A stretch of DNA of 64,000 nt from Chiridota heheva (Eukaryota; Echinodermata; Holothuroidea; Apodida; Chiridotidae): the NCBI GenBank assembly GCA_020152595.1, contig JAIGNY010004601.1, positions 82,501-146,500 of the forward strand, given 5' to 3'. Shown piece by piece: positions 31,101 through 43,155 of this stretch. Numbering within the stretch: the first letter of the stretch is position 1; each line of letters begins with the position of its first letter. The notes beneath the pieces are model-generated. The model saw only the letters and a list, made by a program, of their open reading frames with translations, did not search any database and had not been told where the DNA came from. The translations under genes were made by a program, and so were the position numbers.

Positions 31101-34100
31101 GGAGGAGCCATGTGCTATCATCCACTTATACAGGAGGAACCATGTGCTATCATCCACTTATACAGGAGGAGCCATGTGCTATCATCCACTTATCCAAGAG
31201 GAGCCATTTGCTATCATCCACTTATACAGGAACCATGTACTATCATCCACTTATCCAAGGGGAGCCATGTGCTATCATCCACTTATACAGGAGGAGCCAT
31301 GTGCTATCATCCACTTATCCAGGAGAAGCCATGTGCTATCATCCACTTATACAGGACTCGAGCCATGTGCTGTCATCCACTTATACAGGAGGAGCCATGT
31401 GCTATCATCCACTTATCCAGGAGGAGCCATGTGCTATCATCCACTTATACAGGAACCATGTGCTATCATCCACTTATCCAAGGGGAGCCATGTGCTATCA
31501 TCCACTTATCCAAGAGGAGCCATGTGCTATCATCCACTTATCCAGGAGAAGCCATGTGCTATCATCCACTTATACAGGACTCGAGCCATGTGCTGTCATC
31601 CACTTATACAGGAGGAGCCATGTGCTATCATCCACTTATCCAGGAGAAGCCATGTGCTATCATCCACTTATACAGGACTCGAGCCATGTGCTGTCATCCA
31701 CTTATACAGGAGGAGCCATGTGCTATCATCCACTTATCCAGGAGAAGCCATGTGCTATCATCCACTTATACAGGACTCGAGCCATGTGCTGTCATCCACT
31801 TATACAGGAGGAGCCATGTGCTATCATCCACTTATCCAGGAGAAGCCATGTGCTATCATCCACTTATACAGGACTCGAGCCATGTGCTGTCATCCACTTA
31901 TACAGGAGGAGCCATGTGCTATCATCCACTTATCCAGGAGAAGCCATATGCTATCATCCACTTATACAGGACTCGAGCCATGTGCTGTCATCCACTTATA
32001 CAGGAGGAGCCATGTGCTATCATCCACTTATCCAGGAGGAGCCATGTGCTATCATCCACTTATACAGGAACCATGTGCTATCATCCACTTATACAGGAGG
32101 AGCCATGTGCTGTCATCCACTTATACAGGAGGAGCCATGTGCTATCATCCACTTATACAGGAGGAGCCATGTGCTGTCATCCACTTATACAGGAGGAGCC
32201 ATGTGCTATCATCCACTTATCCAGGAGGAGCCATGTGCTATTATCCACTTATCCAAGAGGAGCCATGTGCTATCATCCACTGATCCAGGAGGAGCCATGT
32301 GCTATCATCCACTTATCCAAGAGGAGCCATGTGCTATCATCCACTGATCCAGGAGGAGCCATGTGCTATCATCCACTGATCCAGAAGGAGCCATGTGCTA
32401 TTATCCACTTATCCAAGAGGAGCCATGTGCTATCATCCACTGATCCAGGAGGAGCCATGTGCTATCATCCACTGATCCAGAAGGAGCCATGTGCTATCAT
32501 CCACTTATACAGGAGGAACCATGTGCTATTATCCACTTATACAGGAGGAGCCATGTGCCATCACTCACTTATCCAAGAGGAGCCATGTGCTGTCATCCAC
32601 TTATACAGAAACCATGTGCTATCATCCACTTATCCAAGAGGAGCCATGTGCTATCATCCACTTTTTCAAGAGGAGCCATGTGCTATCATCCACTTATACA
32701 GGAGGAGCCATGTGCTATTATCCACTTATACAGGAGGAGCCATGTGCTATCATCCACTTATACAGGAGGAGCCATGTGCTATCATCCACTTATCCAAGAG
32801 GAGCCATGTGCTATCATCCATGTATCCAGGAGGAGCCATGTGCTATCATCCACTTATACAGGAGGAACCATGTGCTATCATCCACTTATACAGGAGGAGC
32901 CATGTGCTATCATCCACTTATACAGGAGGAGCCATGTGCTATTATCCACTTATACAGGAACCATGTACTATCATCCATGTATCCAGGAGGAGCCATGTGC
33001 TATCATCCACTTATACAGGAGGAACCATGTGCTATCATCCACTTATACAGGAGGAGCCATGTGCTATCATCCACTTATACAGGAGGAACCATGTGCTATC
33101 ATCCACTTATACAGGAGGAGCCATGTGCTATCATCCACTTATCCAAGAGGAGCCATTTGCTATCATCCACTTATACAGGAACCATGTACTATCATCCACT
33201 TATCCAAGGGGAGCCATGTGCTATCATCCACTTATACAGGAGGAGCCATGTGCTATCATCCACTTATCCAGGAGAAGCCATGTGCTATCATCCACTTATA
33301 CAGGACTCGAGCCATGTGCTGTCATCCACTTATACAGGAGGAGCCATGTGCTATCATCCACTTATCCAGGAGGAGCCATGTGCTATCATCCACTTATACA
33401 GGAACCATGTGCTATCATCCACTTATCCAGGAGAAGCCATGTGCTATCATCCACTTATACAGGACTCGAGCCATGTGCTGTCATCCACTTATACAGGAGG
33501 AGCCATGTGCTATCATCCACTTATCCAGGAGAAGCCATGTGCTATCATCCACTTATACAGGACTCGAGCCATGTGCTGTCATCCACTTATACAGGAGGAG
33601 CCATGTGCTATCATCCACTTATCCAGGAGAAGCCATGTGCTATCATCCACTTATACAGGACTCGAGCCATGTGCTGTCATCCACTTATACAGGAGGAGCC
33701 ATGTGCTATCATCCACTTATCCAGGAGAAGCCATGTGCTATCATCCACTTATACAGGACTCGAGCCATGTGCTGTCATCCACTTATACAGGAGGAGCCAT
33801 GTGCTATCATCCACTTATCCAGGAGAAGCCATATGCTATCATCCACTTATACAGGACTCGAGCCATGTGCTGTCATCCACTTATACAGGAGGAGCCATGT
33901 GCTATCATCCACTTATCCAGGAGGAGCCATGTGCTATCATCCACTTATACAGGAACCATGTGCTATCATCCACTTATACAGGAGGAGCCATGTGCTGTCA
34001 TCCACTTATACAGGAGGAGCCATGTGCTATCATCCACTTATACAGGAGGAGCCATGTGCTGTCATCCACTTATACAGGAGGAGCCATGTGCTATCATCCA

Positions 34101-37100
34101 CTTATCCAGGAGGAGCCATGTGCTATTATCCACTTATCCAAGAGGAGCCATGTGCTATCATCCACTGATCCAGGAGGAGCCATGTGCTATCATCCACTTA
34201 TCCAAGAGGAGCCATGTGCTATCATCCACTGATCCAGGAGGAGCCATGTGCTATCATCCACTGATCCAGAAGGAGCCATGTGCTATTATCCACTTATCCA
34301 AGAGGAGCCATGTGCTATCATCCACTGATCCAGGAGGAGCCATGTGCTATCATCCACTGATCCAGAAGGAGCCATGTGCTATCATCCACTTATACAGGAG
34401 GAACCATGTGCTATTATCCACTTATACAGGAGGAGCCATGTGCCATCACTCACTTATCCAAGAGGAGCCATGTGCTGTCATCCACTTATACAGAAACCAT
34501 GTGCTATCATCCACTTATCCAAGAGGAGCCATGTGCTATCATCCACTTTTTCAAGAGGAGCCATGTGCTATCATCCACTTATACAGGAGGAGCCATGTGC
34601 TATTATCCACTTATACAGGAGGAGCCATGTGCTATCATCCACTTATACAGGAGGAGCCATGTGCTATCATCCACTTATCCAAGAGGAGCCATGTGCTATC
34701 ATCCATGTATCCAGGAGGAGCCATGTGCTATCATCCACTTATACAGGAGGAACCATGTGCTATCATCCACTTATACAGGAGGAGCCATGTGCTATCATCC
34801 ACTTATACAGGAGGAGCCATGTGCTATTATCCACTTATACAGGAACCATGTACTATCATCCATTTATCCAGGAGGAGCCATGTGCTATCATCCACTTATA
34901 CAGGAGGAACCATGTGCTATCATCCACTTATACAGGAGGAGCCATGTGCTATCATCCACTTATACAGGAGGAACCATGTGCTATCATCCACTTATACAGG
35001 AGGAGCCATGTGCTATCATCCACTTATCCAAGAGGAGCCATTTGCTATCATCCACTTATACAGGAACCATGTACTATCATCCACTTATCCAAGGGGAGCC
35101 ATGTGCTATCATCCACTTATACAGGAGGAGCCATGTGCTATCATCCACTTATCCAGGAGAAGCCATGTGCTATCATCCACTTATACAGGACTCGAGCCAT
35201 GTGCTGTCATCCACTTATACAGGAGGAGCCATGTGCTATCATCCACTTATCCAGGAGGAGCCATGTGCTATCATCCACTTATACAGGAACCATGTGCTAT
35301 CATCCACTTATCCAAGGGGAGCCATGTGCTATCATCCACTTATCCAAGAGGAGCCATGTGCTATCATCCACTTATCCAGGAGAAGCCATGTGCTATCATC
35401 CACTTATACAGGACTCGAGCCATGTGCTGTCATCCACTTATACAGGAGGAGCCATGTGCTATCATCCACTTATCCAGGAGAAGCCATGTGCTATCATCCA
35501 CTTATACAGGACTCGAGCCATGTGCTGTCATCCACTTATACAGGAGGAGCCATGTGCTATCATCCACTTATCCAGGAGAAGCCATGTGCTATCATCCACT
35601 TATACAGGACTCGAGCCATGTGCTGTCATCCACTTATACAGGAGGAGCCATGTGCTATCATCCACTTATCCAGGAGAAGCCATGTGCTATCATCCACTTA
35701 TACAGGACTCGAGCCATGTGCTGTCATCCACTTATACAGGAGGAGCCATGTGCTATCATCCACTTATCCAGGAGAAGCCATATGTTATCATCCACTTATA
35801 CAGGACTCGAGCCATGTGCTGTCATCCACTTATACAGGAGGAGCCATGTGCTATCATCCACTTATCCAGGAGGAGCCATGTGCTATCATCCACTTATACA
35901 GGAACCATGTGCTATCATCCACTTATACAGGAGGAGCCATGTGCTGTCATCCACTTATACAGGAGGAGCCATGTGCTATCATCCACTTATACAGGAGGAG
36001 CCATGTGCTGTCATCCACTTATACAGGAGGAGCCATGTGCTATCATCCACTTATCCAGGAGGAGCCATGTGCTATTATCCACTTATCCAAGAGGAGCCAT
36101 GTGCTATCATCCACTGATCCAGGAGGAGCCATGTGCTATCATCCACTTATCCAAGAGGAGCCATGTGCTATCATCCACTGATCCAGGAGGAGCCATGTGC
36201 TATCATCCACTGATCCAGAAGGAGCCATGTGCTATTATCCACTTATCCAAGAGGAGCCATGTGCTATCATCCACTGATCCAGGAGGAGCCATGTGCTATC
36301 ATCCACTGATCCAGAAGGAGCCATGTGCTATCATCCACTTATACAGGAGGAACCATGTGCTATTATCCACTTATACAGGAGGAGCCATGTGCCATCACTC
36401 ACTTATCCAAGAGGAGCCATGTGCTGTCATCCACTTATACAGAAACCATGTGCTATCATCCACTTATCCAAGAGGAGCCATGTGCTATCATCCACTTTTT
36501 CAAGAGGAGCCATGTGCTATCATCCACTTATACAGGAGGAGCCATGTGCTATTATCCACTTATACAGGAGGAGCCATGTGCTATCATCCACTTATACAGG
36601 AGGAGCCATGTGCTATCATCCACTTATCCAAGAGGAGCCATGTGCTATCATCCATGTATCCAGGAGGAGCCATGTGCTATCATCCACTTATACAGGAGGA
36701 ACCATGTGCTATCATCCACTTATACAGGAGGAGCCATGTGCTATCATCCACTTATACAGGAGGAGCCATGTGCTATTATCCACTTATACAGGAACCATGT
36801 ACTATCATCCATGTATCCAGGAGGAGCCATGTGCTATCATCCACTTATACAGGAGGAACCATGTGCTATCATCCACTTATACAGGAGGAGCCATGTGCTA
36901 TCATCCACTTATACAGGAGGAACCATGTGCTATCATCCACTTATACAGGAGGAGCCATGTGCTATCATCCACTTATCCAAGAGGAGCCATTTGCTATCAT
37001 CCACTTATACAGGAACCATGTACTATCATCCACTTATCCAAGGAGCCATGTGCTATCATCCACTTATACAGGAGGAGCCATGTGCTATCATCCACTTATC

Positions 37101-38784
37101 CAGGAGAAGCCATGTGCTATCATCCACTTATACAGGACTCGAGCCATGTGCTGTCATCCACTTATACAGGAGGAGCCATGTGCTATCATCCACTTATCCA
37201 GGAGGAGCCATGTGCTATCATCCACTTATACAGGAACCATGTGCTATCATCCACTTATCCAAGGGGAGCCATGTGCTATCATCCACTTATCCAAGAGGAG
37301 CCATGTGCTATCATCCACTTATCCAGGAGAAGCCATGTGCTATCATCCACTTATACAGGACTCGAGCCATGTGCTGTCATCCACTTATACAGGAGGAGCC
37401 ATGTGCTATCATCCACTTATCCAGGAGAAGCCATGTGCTATCATCCACTTATACAGGACTCGAGCCATGTGCTGTCATCCACTTATACAGGAGGAGCCAT
37501 GTGCTATCATCCACTTATCCAGGAGAAGCCATGTGCTATCATCCACTTATACAGGACTCGAGCCATGTGCTGTCATCCACTTATACAGGAGGAGCCATGT
37601 GCTATCATCCACTTATCCAGGAGAAGCCATGTGCTATCATCCACTTATACAGGACTCGAGCCATGTGCTGTCATCCACTTATACAGGAGGAGCCATGTGC
37701 TATCATCCACTTATCCAGGAGAAGCCATATGCTATCATCCACTTATACAGGACTCGAGCCATGTGCTGTCATCCACTTATACAGGAGGAGCCATGTGCTA
37801 TCATCCACTTATCCAGGAGGAGCCATGTGCTATCATCCACTTATACAGGAACCATGTGCTATCATCCACTTATACAGGAGGAGCCATGTGCTGTCATCCA
37901 CTTATACAGGAGGAGCCATGTGCTATCATCCACTTATACAGGAGGAGCCATGTGCTGTCATCCACTTATACAGGAGGAGCCATGTGCTATCATCCACTTA
38001 TCCAGGAGGAGCCATGTGCTATCATCCACTTATACAGGAACCATGTGCTATCATCCACTTATACAGGAGGAGCCATGTGCTGTCATCCACTTATCCAGGA
38101 GGAGCCATGTGCTATCATCCACTTATACAGGAACCATGTGCTATCATCCACTTATACAGGAGGAGCCATGTGCTGTCATCCACTTATACAGGAGGAGCCA
38201 TGTGCTATCATCCACTTATACAGGAGGAGCCATGTGCTGTCATCCACTTATACAGGAGGAGCCATGTGCTATCATCCACTTATCCAGGAGGAGCCATGTG
38301 CTATCATCCACTTATACAGGAACCATGTGCTATCATCCACTGATACAGGAGGAGCCATGTGCTGTCATCCACTTATCCAGGAGGAGCCATGTGCTATCAT
38401 CCACTTATACAGGAACCATGTGCTATCATCCACTTATACAGGAGGAGCCATGTGCTGTCATCCACTTATACAGGAGGAGCCATGTGCTATCATCCACTTA
38501 TCCAGGAGGAGCCATGTGCTATCATCCACTTATACAGGAACCATGTGCTATCATCCACTTATACAGGAGGAGCCATGTGCTGTCATCCACTTATCCAGGA
38601 GGAGCCATGTGCTATCATCCACTTATACAGGAACCATGTGCTATCATCCACTTATACAGGAGGAGCCATGTGCTGTCATCCACTTATACAGGAGGAGCCA
38701 TGTGCTATCACTCACTTATCCAGGAGAAGCCATATGCTATCATCCACTTATACAGGACTCGAGCCATGTGCTATCATCCACTCC
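28157..38784. repeat. Giant 32-bp minisatellite with ~1.95-kb higher-order repeat
   Basis: About 10.6 kb of tandem copies of a 32-bp unit of the form GGAGCCATGTGCTATCATCC + ACTTATCCAGGA, roughly 330 monomers. Common variants are ATACAGG for ATCCAGG, CTGATCC for CTTATCC, a 29-bp form (GGAACCATG) and a 34-bp form with ACTCGAGCCATG. The rare monomer GTGCCATCACTCAC recurs with the preceding GCC at 30601, 32550, 34435 and 36384, spacings of 1949, 1885 and 1949 bp. An earlier partial copy lies at 29647. The monomer has no stop in the three forward frames, so overlapping open frames of up to 1484 codons arise; since 32 is not a multiple of three they cycle through a 32-residue period. There is no sign of a gene. 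The array sits in the SRCR intron between exons E and F. Confidence 0.97.
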
Positions 38785-38969
38785 TGCCAAATAACTGAGA
38801 AATAAGTACTGGCTTGTTGGATTTTAATGGCCCAAGTATGGATTTAATGAACTTTACTTTTATTTTGCATTGGGAAATAAGTGTGATATACCCATATACC
38901 GCAATATGGATTGAAATGTTAGTATCAGAAATAAAAACCTTAAATACATAACTCTTTGATATCTTACAG
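38785..38969. other. Intron end before exon F
   Basis: Ordinary A+T-rich intron ending in GATATCTTACAG, the acceptor of exon F. Confidence 0.6.
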
Positions 38970-39272
38970 ATGAGTTGGCAGTTAGACTTGTTGATGGTCA
39001 GTCTCTCAATGAAGGGCGTTTGGAGGTCTTCTACCATGGAAGGTGGCAAACCCCCTGCAGCATTGATGGGGCAACTGCAGATGTCGTCTGTAAGCAGCTA
39101 GGGTACACCGAGGCTAAATATTGGAATAATCTGTACTTGGTTAGATCAGGGTCTACGTTTGATATGGATGTGGGCTTCTACTGTTATTCGAGTTCCAGCA
39201 CTTTGAGTGATTGTGATATATATTCTTCATATGAGTGTAGTGCTCCCACCACATCTGTTACGTGTCAGACTG
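38970..39272 (+). CDS. SRCR domain exon F, membrane-proximal
   Basis: Single-exon SRCR domain of 303 bp, phase 1 at both ends. The acceptor is ATCTTACAG and the donor is ACTG/GTAAGT. It reads LAVRLVDGQSLNEGRLEVFY, then GRWQTPCSIDG, VVCKQLGY, FYCYSSSSTLSDCD, YEC and SVTC, so the six group A-like cysteines are kept. It is the most diverged domain: the usual WGTVCDD is replaced by WQTPCSID, and the GEGPILLDD loop and WDC are absent. It joins in phase to the last exon, which would place it only about five residues (TGGSG) from the membrane. Confidence 0.87.
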
Positions 39273-39924
39273 GTAAGTAATCTCAACACTCTATGATGGA
39301 TCATACACATGGAATAGAACGGGGGATACTAGGTCAAAACCTGAAAAGTACTTTCTCAAAATCTGATATTCCACAACCACTTTAGCTGTTCCAACCTTTT
39401 CGTCAGTAACAGGGAAAATTATTATTCTAGAAACTATATGGATGTGTAGAGGCAACATCGGCTAAATCGTTTTCAAATCTGTTTATAAACATCATAATAG
39501 CAAAAGAACTCATCAAAATGGGTTAAATATTGTGACTACTGTTTACAGCATTTCTAAATCTGTCATCAATTTGCATATTCTATGCAAATAGTGTTGTATC
39601 ACAGGGCAACTTTTTTTTTTTTTTTGTTTAATGTCTTGTCGTAATTCTTTGAATTGGTGCAGCAATTTTTGATCAAAAGGGTATTGAGCCCATAGACCTA
39701 ATAGGCTTAATGTGCATGTAATGCATTGGTTAACATGCGCTTTGTGGCAATTAATGTTTGTGTAAAACACATGGGTCCTCACCATGCCCCCTTGTGCAAA
39801 GGCATATGCCCCCTCCCTTGTGTGAAGGTATATGCCCCCTTGCAAAAAAATAAATAATTCAAACAATAAAACACAAGGGTGTATTGAGAACTTGCCCAAA
39901 TACCCCCTAGTTAAGTGCTTGTGC
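39273..39924. other. Intron, nothing seen
   Basis: A+T-rich intron with a poly-T run near 39611-39624. No element was recognised. Confidence 0.4.
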
Positions 39925-40470
39925 ACCCTCGTAAAAAGTCCTGGCTACAGGCCTGGTTCCTGCATAAAAGATACTAGCCTCCCTTGTGAAAAGTCCTGGC
40001 TACAGGCCTGGTTCCTGCATAAAAGATACTAGCCTCCCTTGTGAAAAGTCCTGGCTACAGGCCTGGTTCCTGCATAAAAGATACTAGCCTCCCTTGTGAA
40101 AAGTCCTGGCTACAGGCCTGGTTCCTGCATAAAAGATACTAGCCTCCCTTGTGAAAAGTCCTGGCTACAGGCCTGGTTCCTGCATAAAAGATACTAGCCT
40201 CCCTTGTATACTAGCCACCCTTGTGAAAAGTCCTGGCTACAGGCCTGGTTCCTGCATAAAAGATACTAGCCTCCCTTGTGAAAAGTCCTGGCTACTAGCC
40301 TTCCTTGTGAAAAGTCCTGGCTACAGGCCTGGTTCCTGCATAAAAGATACTAGCCTCCCTTGTGAAAAGTCCTGGCTACAGGCCTGGTTCCTGCATAAAA
40401 GGTACCCCCCTCCCCCTTGAGAAAAGTGCTGGCCACAGGTCTAGTTCCTGCATAAAAGGTACTGTTCTCT
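39925..40470. repeat. 55-bp minisatellite
   Basis: About nine copies of a 55-bp unit; AAAAGATACTAGCCTCCC recurs at 39966, 40021 and 40076. The unit contains AAAAGTCCTGGCTACAGGCC and TGGTTCCTGCAT. Copies near 40205-40235 and 40290-40310 are shortened. The last copies (40400-40470) are diverged. It lies in the last intron of the SRCR gene. Confidence 0.95.
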
Positions 40471-40969
40471 GGATAGCAGAACAGTGGAATTTTGACCCAA
40501 CAAGATAATATGGTATGAGCACGGTGGCTAAAGGTCAGTCACTTCATGTTAAGTTTTAAAAAGAAACCAAGAAAACATATACAGGAAATTGCATCCAGAT
40601 TGTATGTTTACGTAACAAAATGTGCATGCCATGCCAAAAAATAATCAAACTTTGATCAGCAACTTAATATACCAATTTCGTCATTTGAAGAGTTTTCCGC
40701 TCTGAATTGTATGCTCTTTTAATATTTTTAAAAGTGGATAACCTTTACATCTTCCTAAAGAAATGAAAAGATTAAGACCTAAGTTAGCAAGAAAGAGAAT
40801 TATCGTACAGTATCATACATCACTCTTTCTCCCATATCCGTACCTCACTCATCAGAAGTTTTGTTATTCAAATTATGCTCAAGCCCAGGGTCAGCCTTTT
40901 ATGACGGCAAAAGGGTATGTACATCCATCAAGAACCATAATTTACATATATTTTGCATGAATACATACA
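40471..40969. other. Intron, nothing firm
   Basis: The frame at 40763-40960 has no domain. The segment from about 40740 may be a decayed upstream part of the LINE that follows, but I cannot show it. Confidence 0.35.
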
Positions 40970-41285
40970 TTACAGATGCCTTGGTATTTAAAGGATATGA
41001 TCAAGATAAGGAAACCCACACGTGAACTCAGATTGAGTAATGACTCCACCCGACTTCACATACCCATATCCAATTCTGCCATAGGTGACAAAAGATTTGA
41101 AATACTTGCATCCAGATCCTGGAACACTTTACCCACCCACATGAGAACTTCTCTCATCCACCACAGTATTTAAAAAGCTCTTAAAGACCCACTTATTTTG
41201 ATATTTTTCATTTTGTTTTATTTTACTTTGTAAGCGCCATGGTACTTTGGTGAATGGTGTATTTAAGTAACATTTATTATTATTA
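40970..41285 (+). mobile_element. 3' end of an L2/CR1-like LINE
   Basis: The frame at 40976 reads PWYLKDMIKI, RLSNDSTRLHIPISNSAIGD, KRFEILASRSWNTLP and THMRTS. This is the standard end of L2/CR1-type ORF2 proteins. It is followed by a 3' UTR with GTAAGCGCCATGGTACTTTG and an ATT-type tail (TTTATTATTATTAC). It is 5' truncated and in sense with the SRCR gene. Confidence 0.8.
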
Positions 41286-41377
41286 CAGATACATGAGTTC
41301 ATACTAAGTGTGCAGTATTACTCTGAAGATTTCCCTCATTTGTATTGTAATTTTGTGGCAGCTGAATACATGCGATG

Positions 41378-41737
41378 AAATCCTAGTGTAGCGGTATAAT
41401 TTTGGCAAAAAATTATGTTATTATGATAACAGAAAATATGAAGAATTTGGGTATTTTTATTAATTTGTTTAAAAAATGATCACTAAAAATTTTCTTGTTA
41501 AATTTTTGTGTTAAAAATGTTTTAGTCCAAGGATAAAAAATAATGATTTTTTTTCAAGAAATGCATGGTAAACGTACTTCATTAAACAATATCTAAGAAA
41601 TGCATGGTAAACGTACTTCATTAAACAAAATCTAAGAAATGCATGGTAAACGTACTTCATTAAACAAAATCTAAGAAACGCATGGTAATCGTACTTCATT
41701 AAACTCTACATAGCAATTTACCGCTATACTAGGATTT
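41378..41737. mobile_element. MITE-like element with AAATCCTAGTRTAGCGGTA ends, copy 1
   Basis: The left end AAATCCTAGTGTAGCGGTA and the right end TACCGCTATACTAGGATTT are inverted repeats with one mismatch. Inside lies a 39-bp minisatellite of about four copies (41550-41700; AAGAAATGCATGGTAAACG core). No target duplication could be fixed. It has the same ends as 46235-46514, so it is a mobile family and not a chance palindrome. Confidence 0.75.
41550..41703. repeat. 39-bp minisatellite inside the MITE
   Basis: About four copies of a 39-bp unit with ATGCATGGTAAACGTACTTC and ATTAAACAAAATCTAAGAA. It is absent from the related element at 46235-46514. Confidence 0.85.
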
Positions 41738-42049
41738 TTCCATACATGCAAACTTCAGTTATCCAAATTTTTTGCTTGTCAACATTACTTTCAGCCAGTG
41801 GGGGCGCCAGGATTTTGGTCATGGGTAAAGGAGGGGGAAGAGGGGGAAATGAGCAAGCGAGGGCAAATTTGTAAATTGGACAAATTATGTCACGTTACAA
41901 ACTTTTCTGTGGGGTGCAAAGCAAATTGATCTCGTGGAGAGACAAATACCCCATTCATGCCCCTCGTAGTGCCATCATTGCCTTCAGTTATGACAGGATA
42001 GGACAATTGCAGTTACTGTTAATCTATTGTATCTTGTTTTTTAATTTAG
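41738..42049. other. End of the last intron
   Basis: CAGTGGGGGCGCCAGGATTT at 41796 looks like a hAT terminus, but no matching end was found. The stretch ends with CTTGTTTTTTAATTTAG, a good acceptor. Confidence 0.45.
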
Positions 42050-42873
42050 GAGGCAGCGGAATAATTGCCCTCCCAGTTCTCTTGGTGTTGTTTGTCATCA
42101 TTGGAATTATGTTCTGTTGCTGCTGTGCTGCTAAGTCCAAAAGAAATCCTCAAAGAAATGCACAACAAGCTGCTCTGGGAGGAGCCACTGCCACGTTAAC
42201 TGCAACCACTGGTCCAGCTAACACAGTTGTCCACCCACCTGGCTCACAAGGGTATCCTGTTCAGCCGGCGCCAGCGTATCCTATGCATCCTTATCCTACC
42301 CCACAGGTACCTCCCAACCAGCCAGAATCTCCACCCCCTGGATATGACACAGTAGTTAAATACCCTTTCTCTTATCCAGTCCCAGAGAATGTTCAGGTGG
42401 TTCATCCTGCACCTACTGGTCAGCCGTATCCCCCTCCAGGCGGTCCAGGTTACCCTCCACCGAATAACACAGGTTACCCCATGAACACACCTGTTTATTC
42501 ACCTCAAGCATACCCAGTTGCACTAGAGGCTGCTTATCCTCCTACAACAGGATATCCTGTTGCACCAGCACCAGTATACCCTGTTGCACCTGCACCAGCT
42601 GGAGGGTACCCGTACCCCCCTCAGACTCAACAACCATACCCTCCTGCGGTAATAGCTACGGAACCACGTTCAGGTAACGTACCTTATCCCCTAGAGCCTG
42701 CGCAACATGTTCAAACAGGAGCGCAACCAAATCCCAATTCTACAAGTGTTGAAGTGCAGCAGGTGTCGTCCTCGGTACCAGAAGATAGAGCAGGTGAAGA
42801 TGGACATCCCCTCTCAGAGGAACCAGCAGCTGCACCATCAGCACCTGATCCCGAGCAGACAAATGATATGTAA
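42050..42873 (+). CDS. Last exon: transmembrane helix and YP-rich cytoplasmic tail
   Basis: The acceptor TTTTTTAATTTAG gives phase 1, matching exon F, and the frame runs 273 residues to TAA at 42871-42873. It begins GGSG and then a hydrophobic helix (IIALPVLLVLFVIIGIMF), followed by CCCC and KSKR. The order hydrophobic-then-basic fits a type I single-pass protein with its tail inside the cell. The four cysteines are likely palmitoylation sites by analogy. The tail has about 16 YP pairs (GYPV, AYPM, VYPV, PYPP), and ESPPPGYDTV holds a PPxY motif of the type bound by WW domains, overlapped by a YxxV sorting-like motif. The C-terminus is acidic and ends NDM. A similar layout (Cys run plus PPxY tail) is known from Shisa/WBP1-type proteins, so a separate gene with an unseen first exon is the alternative. 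No polyadenylation signal was found close behind the stop. Confidence 0.82.
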
Positions 42874-42924
42874 TAGGTGTAATCATAGCTTTAGTTATTT
42901 ACATAGATATTTAAGGGACTGGTG

Positions 42925-43155
42925 ATGGCAGAGGATGGGTTGTCAGGTAGTCGAGTGCTTAAAACTCTGGTAGTGCACCACTGTGTTTTCATATGTGTGC
43001 AGGTTCAATGCCTACCTGGCATCATGGTTTTCCTCCAGGCTCCGGTTTTCCTCCCACTTGGCATTTTCTTGCTAACGTAGTCGGAAGTACCGTTGAGTGA
43101 ACCTTGTAAATAGCTATCATTTTCTTTCCCTAAGGACAACATTTACCAACTGATT
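42925..43155 (+). mobile_element. tRNA-derived SINE
   Basis: The B-box-like GGTTCAATGCC is at about 43003-43013, preceded by a GGTAGTCGAGTGC A-box-like region. The body contains TTTTCCTCCAGGCTCCGGTT and TTCCTCCCAC, a segment shared by several deuterostome SINE families. Confidence 0.7.

Noticed and set aside
28106..38805. Very long overlapping open frames (569 to 1484 codons), looking like giant Cys/His-rich proteins
   Set aside because: They are all translations of one 32-bp tandem repeat in shifting frames. There is no unique N- or C-terminal domain and the array lies in an intron.
39925..40470. Possible CRISPR array (55-bp period)
   Set aside because: The full 55-bp unit is conserved, with no variable spacers and no cas genes.
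41796..42000. A hAT element starting CAGTGGGGGCGCCAGG just before the last exon
   Set aside because: Only one end is visible. No inverted partner or target duplication was found within the intron.
41887..42049. Extending the last exon upstream to a start at 41887
   Set aside because: The upstream 163 bp are A+T-rich intron without a signal peptide. The TTTAATTTAG acceptor at 42049 gives the phase that matches exon F.
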